Shown here: piece after piece, positions 50,815-59,776 of the stretch | Layout: every line of letters starts with the position of its first letter | How positions within the stretch are numbered: the stretch's first letter is position 1 | Source of the DNA: Macrobrachium rosenbergii | Lineage: Eukaryota > Arthropoda > Malacostraca > Decapoda > Palaemonidae | DNA: 64,000 nucleotides | Assembly (NCBI RefSeq): GCF_040412425.1 | Contig: NC_089744.1 | Location: forward strand, 27,177,001-27,241,000 | Direction: 5' to 3' | Position numbers and translations under genes: made by a program | Notes under the pieces: generated by a model | Seen by the model: only the letters and a program-made list of their open reading frames with translations | Databases searched by the model: none | What the model was told of the DNA's origin: nothing

Positions 50815-53385
50815 TTATTTACCACATATGTTACAAAGGGAAGGGGGATGGGGGAAGAAGGGGAAGGGGGTACTTATATTGTAACCAAGTGGTTACAATA
50901 TACTGTAAGTTACAAAGGGAAGGGGGCAGGGGATGGGGAAGGGGAAGGGAAAGGGGCTACGGGTTTGAAACCTACCTTATTACATAAGTCAGGTCAAATG
51001 ACGGCCATGTGACAAATTTTGTCAAGATCGATCAAGAGTTACAAAGAGAAACCTACCCGATTACCTAAGTTGGGTCGAATGATGGCCAAGTGCCAAATTT
51101 CGACTAGCTCAGTCAAGTGGTTACCACATTAGTTACAAAAGGAAGAGGGAAGGGGATGGAGGAAGGGGGAGGGAAAGAGGGTATGGGTTTGAAACCTACC
51201 CTATTAACTAAGTTGGGTCATATGATGGTCACTTGCCAAATTCTGTCTAGATCGGTTAAGTGTTTGCCACATAAGTTACAAATGCAAGGGGAAGGGCGAT
51301 GGGGGGAGGGGAGGGCAAAGGGGGTATGGGTTTGAAAACTACCCTATTATCAAAGTTGGGTCAAATGATGGCCACAAGCCAAATTATGTCTAGATTGGTC
51401 ACGTGGTTACCCCATAAGTTAAAAAGGGAAGGGGAAGGGGGATGGGGAAGGGGAAAGGGAGGGAGAAGGGGAGGGGGTAATGGTTTGAAACCTACCCTAT
51501 TATCTAAGCTGAGTCAACTGACGACCATGTGTCAAACTTTGTCTAGATCGGTCAAGCGGTTACCATATACGTTACAAAGGCAAGGGGAAGGGGGATAAAG
51601 GAAGGGGAAGGGGGATAAAGGATGGGGAAGGGGAACGAGGTACAGGTTTGAAACCTATCATATTATCTAAGTTGCGCCAAATGATGGCTACGTGCCTAAT
51701 TTTATCTAGTTGGTCAAGTGGTTACCACATAAATTACAAAGGGAAGGGGAAGGAAGAAGGGGAAGGGGATGGGAAGGGGGTAAGGGTTTGAAATCTATCC
51801 TATGATATCGGTTGGGTCAAATGATGGCCACATGCCAAATTATACCCAGATCTGCCGAGTGGTTACGCATAAGTTAAAAAAGGGAAGTGGGAAGGGGGAT
51901 GGCAGCAGGAGGACAGAGGAAGGGGAAGGGGAAGGGGAAGGGGAGGGATTAAGGGTTTGAGACCTACCCTATTATATAAGTTGGGTCAAACGATGGCCAT
52001 GTGCCAAATTTTGTCTAGATCGGTCAAGCATTTACCACATAAGTTACAAAGGGAAGGGGGAAGGGAATGGGGGAATGGGAAGGGGAAGGGGTATGGATTT
52101 GAAACTTACCCTATTATCTAAGTTGGGTCAAATGATGGCCACGTGTCAAGTTTGTCTAGATCGGTCAAGTAGTTACCATTTAAGTTACAAAGGGAAGGGG
52201 GAAGGTGTATGAGGGGAGGGGAAGGGGGCAGGTAAGAGTTTGAAACCTAGCCTATTATCTAAGTTGGGTCAAATGAGGGCCACTTGCCATATGTCTAGAT
52301 CGGTCAACCGTACACCACAAAAGTTACAAAGGGAATGGGGAAGGGGATGGGGAAGGGGAAGAGGAAGGGGAAGGGGAAGGGGTAAGGGTTTGAGACCTAC
52401 CCTATTATATAAGTTGGGTCAAACAATGGCCATGTGCCAAAGTTTGTCTAGATCAGTCAAGCATTTACCACATAAGTTACAAAGGGAAGGGGGAAGGGGA
52501 TGGGGGAGTGGGAAGGGGAAGCGGTACGGGTTTGAAACCTACCCTATTATATAAGTTGGGTCAAATGATGGCCACGTGTCAATTTTGTCTAGATTGGTCA
52601 AGCAGTTACCATGTACGTTACAAAGGGAAGGGGGAAGGGGATGAGGGGAGGGGAAGGGGGGTGGGTTTGAAACCTAGCCTATTATCTAAGTTGGGTCAAA
52701 TGATACCCATGTGTCAAATTTTGTATAGATTGGTCAAACATTTACCTCATGTCACAAAGGGGAAGGGGGAAGATGGATGAGGAAGGGAAAGGGGGGTATG
52801 GGTTTGAAACTTACCCTATTATCTAAATTGAGTCAAATGTTGGCCATATGCCAAATATTGTCTAGATTGGGCAAGCGGTGACCACATTAATTACAAAGGG
52901 AAGGGGAAGGAAGATGGGAGAAGGGGATGGGAAGGGGGGAAGGGTTTGAAACCTACCCTTTTATATCAGTTGGGTCATATGATGGCCATGTGCCAAATTA
53001 TGTCCAGATAAGTCAAGTAGTTACCACATAAGTTAAAAAGGGAAGGGGGAAGGGGGGATGGGGAATGGGATGGGGAGGGGGTAAGGGTTTGAAACATACA
53101 TACCATGTAAGTTACAAAGGGAAGTGGGAAGGGGGATTGGGGAAGGGGAAGTGGGTACGGCTTCGAAACCTACCCTATTATCTAAGTTGGATGGAATGCT
53201 GGACACGTGCCAAACTTTGTCTCGATCGGGCAAGTGTTTACCACATAAGTTACAAAGGGAAGGGGGACGGGGGAAGGGAAAGGGGGTAAGGGTTTGAAAC
53301 ATATCCTATTATCTAAGTTGGGTCAAATGATGGCCATGGGCCAAAATTTGCCTAGACCGGTCAAGGGGCTCAGATCTCTACAGTG
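50815..53385 (+). repeat. Purine-rich ~145-bp tandem satellite, about 17 units
   Basis: Each unit has 'accacataagttacaaaggg', then an irregular (GGGGAAG/GGGAT)n block of 30-70 bases. This is followed by 'gggtttgaaacctaccctat', 'tatctaagttgggtcaaatg', 'atggccatgtgccaaattt' and 'gtctagatcggtcaag'. Spacing between successive 'ttacaaag' motifs is mostly 138-170 bases. Frames through it encode repetitive Gly/Lys/Arg text and are artefacts. Confidence 0.93.
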
Positions 53386-53446
53386 TACAAAGTTACAAAT
53401 GCACATACAAACATGCAAACATTAACTTTTATATATAAGATACTAG

Positions 53447-53830
53447 GATTGGCTATCTTCGAGAAGCTGCTTTAGTGCTGTACAACCGAGCCATTGTGTC
53501 TACTCTGTACTTTGAAGGATTACAGTAATTGACAGTTTCAGGAATTTTCTTTGCATTGTTTCCAATGTCTACAGTTCTGTGAACGTTACTAACTGAGTAT
53601 AGTTTTGTTTGGCTTACATTGATGCTCTGTCAAAGTGCATGTACTACTTTTCAATACTTGTGTGCTGTACAGGTTGTCACAGGAACTTTTTATACACGTG
53701 GAAATCACCCTTCGATCAGGATTTACCGTGCCTGCAAGACTCGAGTTTTTAGCTTGTAATTTTTCTGCCAGTTTTACTGAAGTGAAAGTGAAGAAACAAC
53801 ATAACTCCCCAAACAGATGGGCAGTTTTCT
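53447..53830 (-). pseudogene. piggyBac transposase, middle piece
   Basis: Minus strand, reading from 53830 down, shows 'LAEKLQAKNSSLAGTVNPD', then after frameshifts 'CKPNKTILS', 'VSNVHRTVDIGN', 'KKIPETVNYCNPSKY' and 'RVDTMARLYSTKAASRR'. These match the order of the piggyBac DDE fold after the second catalytic aspartate: a 'GT.R.NR' strand, a 'LLS..H' strand, and the 'P..I..YN..K.GVD..D....YS..R...RW' block. A TAG replaces the usual W codon after RR. The joint to 49470 is interrupted by the composite element. Confidence 0.8.
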
Positions 53831-53929
53831 TTTAGCTGAGTGTACATCACGGTCAATTAGCAAAATTCAAGGAGAATCATGTTTGTCTGGGAACAATTAT
53901 GGAAATTACATACATTTGAAAGTGAAATT

Positions 53930-53961
53930 GCGGTCAAAATGACCGCTCGGTCCTTCTAGTG
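53930..53961. repeat. piggyBac terminal inverted repeat, right, with TTAA
   Basis: 'gcggtcaaaatgaccgc' (itself a 7-bp palindrome around AAA) followed by 'tcggtccttctagtg' and TTAA at 53962-53965. Confidence 0.88.
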
Positions 53962-53965
53962 TTAA

Positions 53966-54192
53966 CAGCTCTAAAACCAACATTCGAACTGTACCTTGAC
54001 TCAAATAACTTGAGACCATCTGCAGCTAATCTTGTGCTGACTCCATCCATTGCCCTATTACGCACAGCAAATCTTTCAAATATTTTGGAAACCCAGTCTT
54101 GATAGCTTGATGAATCATTACACATATTTTAAACATTGCTCTGGCTTTGACAGGGAGCCAATGTAACTCTGAAAATACATTGGTAATCGTTC
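53966..54192 (-). mobile_element. LINE reverse transcriptase piece (segment 2 of 3)
   Basis: Minus strand from 54170 reads 'HWLPVKARAMFKI', then after a shift 'VMIHQAIKTGFPKYLKDLL', then near 54000 'GFRAVN'. This is the typical 'LHWLPVKARI.FKI......G..P.YL.dLL' segment of CR1/Jockey-like LINE RTs. Its left end stops at the piggyBac TTAA and its right end at the Gypsy LTR target site. Confidence 0.8.
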
Positions 54193-54563
54193 TGTAAAGT
54201 CCCCGCTCAACGGGTTTTCTCTAGTGAACCTCGCGTTTTCTACGGTGCCTTTTCCCGTGACCTTAGGTTGGAGTAATCTAGCCATATTTTATTTATGTAA
54301 ATGTGCATTTATTACTTACTCATTTGTGCCCTTTTGTATTGTACATGTGTCAGAGCATTACTGTGTCTAATCTGTTAATTTTATTTGTCACGTTATCTGT
54401 ATTTTACCTATCCTGTTTCACATTTAGAACAATTAACCTCAGGTCACCTGTATGTCCTTGTATGTCTTTGTACTGACGTCCGCACGCCGCTTTATAAGCG
54501 GCCTGCTTCCTTAATAAACTAGCAGTCAATGTCTACCTGCTCTCTCTTTTGCACCTTCTCACA
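54193..54563 (+). repeat. 5' LTR (371 bp)
   Basis: TGTAAAG...CTCACA. It carries a 'gccgctttataagcggc' perfect palindrome (54486-54502) containing the TATA-like TTTATAAG, and AATAAA at 54513-54518. These are the probable promoter and polyadenylation signals. Matches 57888-58234. Confidence 0.95.
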
Positions 54564-54564
54564 G

Positions 54565-54582
54565 TGGTGACCCCGGAGTGGT
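54565..54582 (+). promoter_or_regulatory. Primer-binding site
   Basis: TGGTGACCCCGGAGTGG starts one base after the 5' LTR. TGG is complementary to a tRNA CCA end. Which tRNA is used was not determined. Confidence 0.7.
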
Positions 54583-54733
54583 TCCCAGAGCCATTAACGG
54601 ACCCAAACGGCGACTTAGTCTTGGCCCCGATGAACTATCCCATGCCCCTAACGGACCAACTACGGCGCTTTAACAAAGCGTTTGGGCGTACCGACCCTCA
54701 TTGGCAGATCACCGGCGTCATTAGCGGAACCAC

Positions 54734-55720
54734 ATGGCACTCTCCCAAGTGTGTATTGACGCAAGTGTAACTCACACTCCGAGTGAGAGTGCAGAAGCGA
54801 GCATGGACGCAGACATTCCCTCCCACATACAAATAACCGCGAACTTCGCGGAGTCTGATATCTCCCTCGCACCCTCCCCCACACCAATGCTCGCTCGCTC
54901 CTCCACGCTGGTACCCGCTCCTCACACGCTGCCCTTCCTGACAGACCAACCAAGGTCCACCCTTGCCATAAAGCTGCCGCCGTTCACACACAACAACCCG
55001 TCATCATGGCTCTATAGGGTCAAGGGGCAGTTCAGGTTGGCAAGATTGACCGACGAAGTGCTGCAGGCAGACATTGTAATCAATGCCCTCCCGGAGGAGG
55101 TTTACATGAAGATCACCCCGTGGGTGTCTGCTGCAAGTCCTGCCACCTACCAAAAGCTGAAGGCCTCTCTCGTTGAGACCTGCTCCCTGCCGATCTCCGA
55201 GAGAGCCGCCCGTGCCCTCGACCTCGCAAACAACCCCCGGCATGACCAGAACCTCCTGGAGACGTGGAACGTCATCCAGGGCCTTCTCGTCCTACCTGGG
55301 GCGGACGGCAGCGGCAGGCACACGGAGATAAGCCTGTCGAGGGAGATCTTCCTCCTTCAGCTCCTCCCGGAGGTTTGGACCCAGATCCTGGAGCCTTACA
55401 CCCTGCCCCTCGAGGACCTGATTAAAACAGCACAGCAGCTGACTGACTCCACAAGGGCAGCGAAGCGGGCATCCACACCCGCACACCCCATCAACTACCT
55501 CCAGCCGGAGGAAACTGCAGAAGGGGAGATAAACGTCGTCATCAGGAGGCGGCCAACCCATCACCAGAAGAAGCAATTGCCGGGGCCTTACTGCTACCAC
55601 CAGAGGTACGGCAAGGACACCAGGAACTGTGAGCCCCCCTGCTCTTTCGCCCATCCAAAAAATGGGGGCGGCGGCGGCCTGTCATGGCAGCAGAAGCACC
55701 CAGGAGCCTCACACCAGTAG
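54734..55720 (+). CDS. Gypsy Gag-like protein
   Basis: Open frame of 328 residues; would form the retrotransposon particle and bind RNA. The capsid-like core lies at about residues 75-245: 'LPPFTHNNPSSWLYRV' near 80, then 'ALPEEVYMKI', 'TYQKLKASLVE' and 'LLQLLPEVWTQIL'. Near the C-terminus, residues 287-307 have CYHQRYGKDTRNCEPPC followed by SFAH, a C-x11-C-x3-C-x3-H pattern that recurs in Gag of Mag-like and related Gypsy elements. The start is uncertain because in-frame coding may begin at a later Met. The frame overlaps the protease frame by 37 bases in a different phase, consistent with frameshift expression. It is the best-preserved gene of the element. Confidence 0.85.
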   Translation: MALSQVCIDASVTHTPSESAEASMDADIPSHIQITANFAESDISLAPSPTPMLARSSTLVPAPHTLPFLTDQPRSTLAIKLPPFTHNNPSSWLYRVKGQFRLARLTDEVLQADIVINALPEEVYMKITPWVSAASPATYQKLKASLVETCSLPISERAARALDLANNPRHDQNLLETWNVIQGLLVLPGADGSGRHTEISLSREIFLLQLLPEVWTQILEPYTLPLEDLIKTAQQLTDSTRAAKRASTPAHPINYLQPEETAEGEINVVIRRRPTHHQKKQLPGPYCYHQRYGKDTRNCEPPCSFAHPKNGGGGGLSWQQKHPGASHQ

Positions 55721-56220
55721 GTTTTTACGTCTGTGACACCATCTTCGGCAGGATGATGCTGATCGACACTGGGGCTGTACGCTCAGTGTTCCCGCCATCC
55801 AGAGAGGACCGCAAATGCCCGTCGGACCCGGGTGCCTCCCTGACGGCCGCCAATGGGTCCCCCATCCTTTCCTACGGCACCAAGCTCTCGTCGGTCTCCA
55901 TCCTTGGCCGGAGGTACAGGTGGAGTTTCATCGTTGCGGACATGAGGACCCCACCCCTGGGTGCGGACTTCCTGGCCCACTTCGGTCTGGTAGTCGATGT
56001 TGGCCGCAAGCGCCTACTAGACACCGAATCCTGCCAGTCCCTTCCCCTGGCGACGGGCCCCAGCACCCCCACAGTCTGTTCCATAGCCCCACATCAGTAC
56101 ACTTCACTTCTGAAGGAGTTCCCCGAGGTATTCAAGCCCGAACTGCGTCAGGTGCCCAGGGCCCCGGCCAAACACGGAGTTTACCACCACATCAAAACAA
56201 AGGGCCCCCGACGCACACAA
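55684..56220 (+). pseudogene. Gypsy protease and start of RT linker
   Basis: The frame opens at 55684, overlapping the Gag end. The aspartic protease active site DTGA is encoded at 55765-55776, with 'PLGADFLAHFGLVVDV' as the C-terminal ALGADFL-like protease block (about 55950-55997). 'FPEVFKPEL' (about 56119-56145) is the usual linker before the RT. The protease itself looks intact. The frame is lost near 56220, where the RT fingers continue in another phase. Confidence 0.85.
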
Positions 56221-56960
56221 AGTTCCGGAGGCTTCCCCCTCGGCGCCTTCAGAAGGCCAAGGATGCTCTCGCCGAGATGGACGCATGGGCATATGCAGGA
56301 AGGCCTCCAGCCCGTGGGCCTTCCCCCTCCACATGGTGCAGAAACTGGACGGCTCCTGGAGACCTTGAGGTGACTACAGGTGGCTCAACCTCACCACAGA
56401 ACCAGATCACTACCCTCTCCCAGACATGCAAGACCTCACGGCCTCTTTCCACGGGGCCAAAATATTTTCTAAATTGGATCTTTTAAAATCCTACTTTCAG
56501 GTACCAGTAGCTCCAGAGGACATCCCCAAAACCACCATCATCACACCCTTCAGGTCCTACGTTTTCACCTGAGGGACGCGGGGGTGACCTTCCAGAGACT
56601 GATGGGCAGCATCCTGGGGGACCTGAACTTCTGTGTCTGTTGCGTAGATGACATTTTAATTTTTTCCAGATCCCACAAAGAACACCTGTGGCACATCCAG
56701 AAGGTCCTGCAGCGCCTGCAGGAGAACGGCCTTGTCGTCAGGTTTGACAAATGCACCTTTGGCGTCGAAAGAGTTGACTTCCTGGGCCACGAGATATTCC
56801 CGGGAGGCATCCATTCACTTGCATTGAAGGTTGCAGCCATTGCCAGGTTCCCCACCCCTACCTCCGTCAGGGCCATACAGGAATTCCTCGGGATGGTCAA
56901 CTACTACAGGAGGTTCATCCCCAGGGTCGCACACCATAGCCTCCCTGACGGAGATCCTCA
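56220..56960 (+). pseudogene. Gypsy reverse transcriptase (frameshifted, with stop)
   Basis: RT pieces appear in several frames: 'FRRLPPRRLQKAKDALAEMD' at about 56223-56282, 'KLDLLKSYFQVPVAPEDIPK' near 56470-56530, and 'VTFQRLMGSIL'. The catalytic aspartates are in CVDD (56641-56652) in place of the usual YVDD or FVDD. Connection blocks 'VDFLGHEI' (about 56775) and 'QEFLGMVNYYRRFIP' (about 56878-56922) follow. A TGA lies at about 56571-56573, just before 'gggacgcggggg'. The frame shifts at about 56350 and 56450. Confidence 0.88.
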
Positions 56961-57290
56961 AGGACCACCTGAAGACCTTAGTGTGGGGTCCTGACCAGCA
57001 GCAGGCCTTCTCCCTGATGAAGGCCGCCCTTGCCAAGGCAACCGCCTTGGCCCACCAGGACCCCAACGACCCCCTCCAGCTGACGACAGACGCCAGCAAC
57101 ATCGCCTTCTTCAGCAAGAAGTTCAGCCCCACCGAGTCCCGCTACGGCACCTTCGACAGAGAACTCTGCGCAGTGTACCAGGCGGTACGCCACTTCAAGT
57201 TCCTCCTGGAGGGCACACCCTTCACAATTTGGATGGACCACCAGCCGCTGGTTCACGCCTTCACAAAGCAGGGGTATGGCATGGACTGCC
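56960..57290 (+). pseudogene. Gypsy RNase H (3' part lost)
   Basis: Reads 'DQQQAFSLMKAAL', 'TTDAS' (catalytic Asp), 'FFSKKFSPTESRYGTFDREL' (catalytic Glu region) and 'IWMDHQPLVHAF'. A few residues between TDAS and FFSKK are missing compared with typical Gypsy RNase H. The frame then degenerates, and the expected end of RNase H and the zinc-binding HHCC N-domain of integrase are absent. Confidence 0.85.
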
Positions 57291-57362
57291 AAACCAGCAA
57301 AGTAGGGCACCACACCGAGTCGGTGGTGGGCGACTTCCCAAAGCCTGGAAGGCGCTTCGGAC

Positions 57363-57733
57363 GTGGTAGGGCCCCTTCCCCCATCAGGCGGGGCCAGGTA
57401 TCTCCTGACAGTTGTTGACTGCTCCACCAGGTGGCCCGAAGCGACGCCCATGGAAGAAGCCACCGCCAGTGCGTGTGCCGAGGCCCTCCTCTCCAGCTGG
57501 ATCAGCCGGTTCGGTGTCCCGGACCATATAACAACGGACAGGGGCCCAGCCTTCCTGTCCGAGCTGTGAACAGCCCTGGCACGCCTGCTGGGGACCACTC
57601 ACCACAGCACCACCGCCTACAATCCTGTGGTCAACAGATTGGTGGAAAGTTTCCACAGGTCCCTGAAGGCGTCCCTCATGGCCCGCTACACTGCCAAGAA
57701 TTGGAAGTATATACCAGTTGCGTGGTCGCCCCC
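57363..57733 (+). pseudogene. Gypsy integrase catalytic core
   Basis: The frame reads '[18 protein letters not shown]' (first catalytic Asp, about 57411) and '[14 protein letters not shown]' (second Asp, about 57533). A TGA follows at 57567-57569, where tryptophan is expected. The same frame continues with 'NRLVESFHRSLKASL', holding the catalytic Glu at about 57642. The HHCC domain is missing upstream and the C-terminal domain is degraded. One in-frame stop plus the deletion would inactivate it. Confidence 0.88.
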
Positions 57734-57869
57734 GTAAGGCCCCGGACCCAGGCAGCGCTGCAGCCAACCACTCCCGCATGCACTGCAACTCCCAGCTGAC
57801 AGCGCGGAGCCGCGGCACTCTCCAGCGCCCCAGCAGATACCTACTTTAATCAGACGTCACCTACGTCTT

Positions 57870-57884
57870 GGGGGGGGGGGGTGG
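57870..57884 (+). promoter_or_regulatory. Polypurine tract of the Gypsy element
   Basis: A G-run of about 12-13 bases followed by TGG lies three bases before the 3' LTR, as expected for plus-strand priming. Confidence 0.75.
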
Positions 57885-57887
57885 TAT

Positions 57888-58234
57888 TGTAAAGTCCCCG
57901 CTCAACGGGTTTTCTCTAGTGAACCTCGCGTTTTCTACGGTGCCTTTCCCATGACCTTAGGTCGGAGTACCTAGCCATGTTTTATTTATGTAAATGTGCA
58001 TTTATTACTTACTCATTTGTGCCCTTTTGTATTGTGTCTAATCTGTTAATTTTATTTGTCACGTTATCTGTATTTTACCTGTCCTGTTTCACATTGAGAA
58101 TGATTGACCTCGGGTCACCTGTATGTCCTTGTATGTTTTTGTACTGACGTCAGCACACCGCTTTATAAGCAGCCTGCTCACTTAATAAACAAGCAGTCAA
58201 TGTCTACCTGCTCTCTCTTTTGCACCCTCTCACA
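57888..58234 (+). repeat. 3' LTR (347 bp)
   Basis: Matches the 5' LTR except for a 22-base deletion after 'cccttttgtattgt' and scattered substitutions. One substitution breaks the TATA palindrome (aagcag for aagcgg). Confidence 0.95.
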
Positions 58235-58238
58235 GTTC

Positions 58239-58810
58239 CTAAGGCGTAACTCTATTAATCTTGCTGCTCTATTTAACATATTTTTCAACTTCCTAAGTTA
58301 CATCTTAGGCATACTATGGTAGCGTTGCAATGGTCGCCTCTATGGCACAATTAATCACAAGTTTTTTCTGTTCATAGAGTATTAAACAAGATATTCTTGC
58401 ATGAAGGCAATATTTCCAAGATGATGACCTGTAACCTGTAAATTACTGATATGTGTTCTGAGACAAATTACCGTCCAATTCACGTACTTTGTCAACAATC
58501 TGGAATGATTACTATTTCATATTTAGCTGAATATCGCTTAGGCTCCTTAAGTTACTTTCCCTTCCTGCCAAAATATTTTCAGATTTACGTTCATTTAATC
58601 TTAATTGTTTAAATGTCACCCACTCCTTAACACTGTAAGAATAATTTAGTTTTTCATTTGTATCCCCAATATCTTTTATGGAGAATTAAAACTGGGTTTC
58701 ATCCGCACTTTGCTTGAGTGTTACCCTATGTCCCCATAACTCATCTCACAATCCGGTTGTATAGAAGCACAATAGGACTGGACTTGATGTGCTTCCTTGG
58801 GGGTACTTTT
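58239..58810 (-). mobile_element. LINE reverse transcriptase piece (segment 1 of 3)
   Basis: Minus strand from 58805 shows 'YPQGSTSSPVLLCFYTTG', an RT domain PQGS.LGP.LF block. In later frames come 'MSYGDIG', 'HHLGNIAFMQEYLV' and 'LRKLKNMLNRAARLIELRLR' near 58280-58239. These fall in the right order for the RT palm, thumb and connection of a CR1/Jockey-like LINE. The YADD block is not readable. Many frameshifts. Continues at 54192 beyond the Gypsy insertion. Confidence 0.75.
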
Positions 58811-58913
58811 CTTGTTGTTTAAAATGATGAATATGATGCTATTTACTAAGACACTTAAAACAAGACCTATGTGGGTCTAGTCATAGTTGTGTAATCAACA
58901 TTAGGTATTATTA

Positions 58914-59774
58914 CAGTTTCGGTCAAATTCGGATATCTAATATTTTTTTACTTGCTATCATATATTTTTGTCATGATTCATACGAAATACTTACTCGCAT
59001 CTTCCGCAAATTAAGAGTTACGGAGATATTTGCCGATGAATATTGTGCCTTGTTGTTATCGCAAGGATGCGTTTATGCTGCCATGTCAGTTTTTTTGCTG
59101 GGGGGTTTTTTGTTTTTGTCAATGTATTGTGGGTAAAAATGCCTAATCGTCTTTTGTTTTTCGTTATGAATTATAAGTACGGTACAAATGCTGAAACCTG
59201 ATTGGTTGCTTTGTTTCAAGAATATCCAATTAACTGCGATTTCGGAATAAGCCGGCTTTCTACAAAAGTGCGCTTCAGTTGACTGCCATGGATTCGTGCA
59301 TGTCTGCAGTGGGTGTTCTCTGTCTTACTTTAAGGCTATTGGTCGTTTCCATGGACATTACAATGGAACTCCACACGTTGTGAATACCTTTCTTCGTGAA
59401 AATTTAGTACTACCATCTATTTAAGGTAAGTGAAGTGGTTAACGAAAAGGGTAACATTGCAGTTTTGGCCGTGAATTTCACCGAAACTGTAACTAGACGT
59501 TAGGTAAAATTTCGTTCCCTGTAACCCTGTGGCAAGCAGCGCAGCTCAATATTACCGCTTGCCAGAACATACGAGCTTGCAACAATCATTTAAAATGTGC
59601 ATAAGCCGCTGGACGCGTTGCACCACCCGAAACTGAGAGCGGTACCCATGGCCGCCATGTATCTCAAAATCTAATCATTTGCGGAAGAAATAAAGGTCAG
59701 ATTCGTTGAAAGTACACTATTTAAGCTAGGGAAAATATAATTTTATATCGGAAATGTGAATTTGACCGAAACTG
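58914..59774. mobile_element. Tc1/mariner-style non-autonomous element
   Basis: Ends are CAGTTTCGGTCAAATTC at 58914 and its complement GAATTTGACCGAAACTG ending at 59774. Each is flanked by TA (58912-58913 and 59775-59776), the target of Tc1/mariner transposons. The 861-bp interior encodes nothing recognised. A third copy of the right terminus (gaatttcaccgaaactgta) lies inside at 59473-59491. Confidence 0.8.
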
Positions 59775-59776
59775 TA

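Larger units (their letters stand above)
49476..53441 (+). mobile_element. Composite minisatellite/satellite element, expanded copy
   Basis: Inserted into the piggyBac transposase. ACTAG occurs on both sides (49471-49475 and 53442-53446) and may be a target duplication. Parts in order: 'ctaaccaaccc' head, 35-bp minisatellite (49484-50568), CCTAAA-type repeats (50567-50710), fixed segment with 'aaccttgatacagaattatt', purine-rich ~145-bp repeats (50815-53385), and an end segment 'acatacaaacatgcaaacat' to 'atatataagat'. The short copy at 34460-35846 has the same order but only one purine-rich unit and no CCTAAA block. No ORF with recognisable content, so it is non-autonomous. Confidence 0.82.
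48530..53961 (-). mobile_element. piggyBac-type DNA transposon, internally deleted and interrupted
   Basis: Terminal inverted repeats are at 48530-48560 and 53930-53961, sharing 'ctagaa.gaccgagcggt' and 'atgaccgc'. The right end is followed by the canonical piggyBac target TTAA (53962-53965). The left end has lost its TTAA, with CTGA-type sequence instead. Between them lie two minus-strand pieces of the C-terminal half of a piggyBac transposase, separated by the inserted composite element at 49476-53441. The N-terminal half is missing: homology fades at about 53830, only 100 bases from the terminus. The element lies inside a LINE. Confidence 0.85.
54193..58234 (+). mobile_element. Gypsy-type (Metaviridae) LTR retrotransposon, full length but broken
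   Basis: Complete structure: 4-bp target duplication GTTC (54189-54192 and 58235-58238), two LTRs beginning TGTAAAG and ending CACA, primer-binding site, gag, protease, RT, RNase H, integrase and a G-rich polypurine tract. The domain order PR-RT-RH-IN is that of Gypsy. GC content is far higher than in the flanks. There are stop codons in RT and IN, several frameshifts, and a deletion between RNase H and the integrase core. The LTRs differ by a 22-base gap and about ten or more substitutions. Not autonomous. Inserted into a LINE. No envelope gene is seen. Confidence 0.95.

Noticed and set aside
51117..52780. Gly/Lys/Arg-rich ORFs
   Set aside because: Translations of the purine-rich satellite; unit-length periodicity explains them.
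55292..57818. Several long minus-strand ORFs (55292-55654, 56978-57598, 57384-57818)
   Set aside because: Antisense shadows of the GC-rich Gypsy pol genes.
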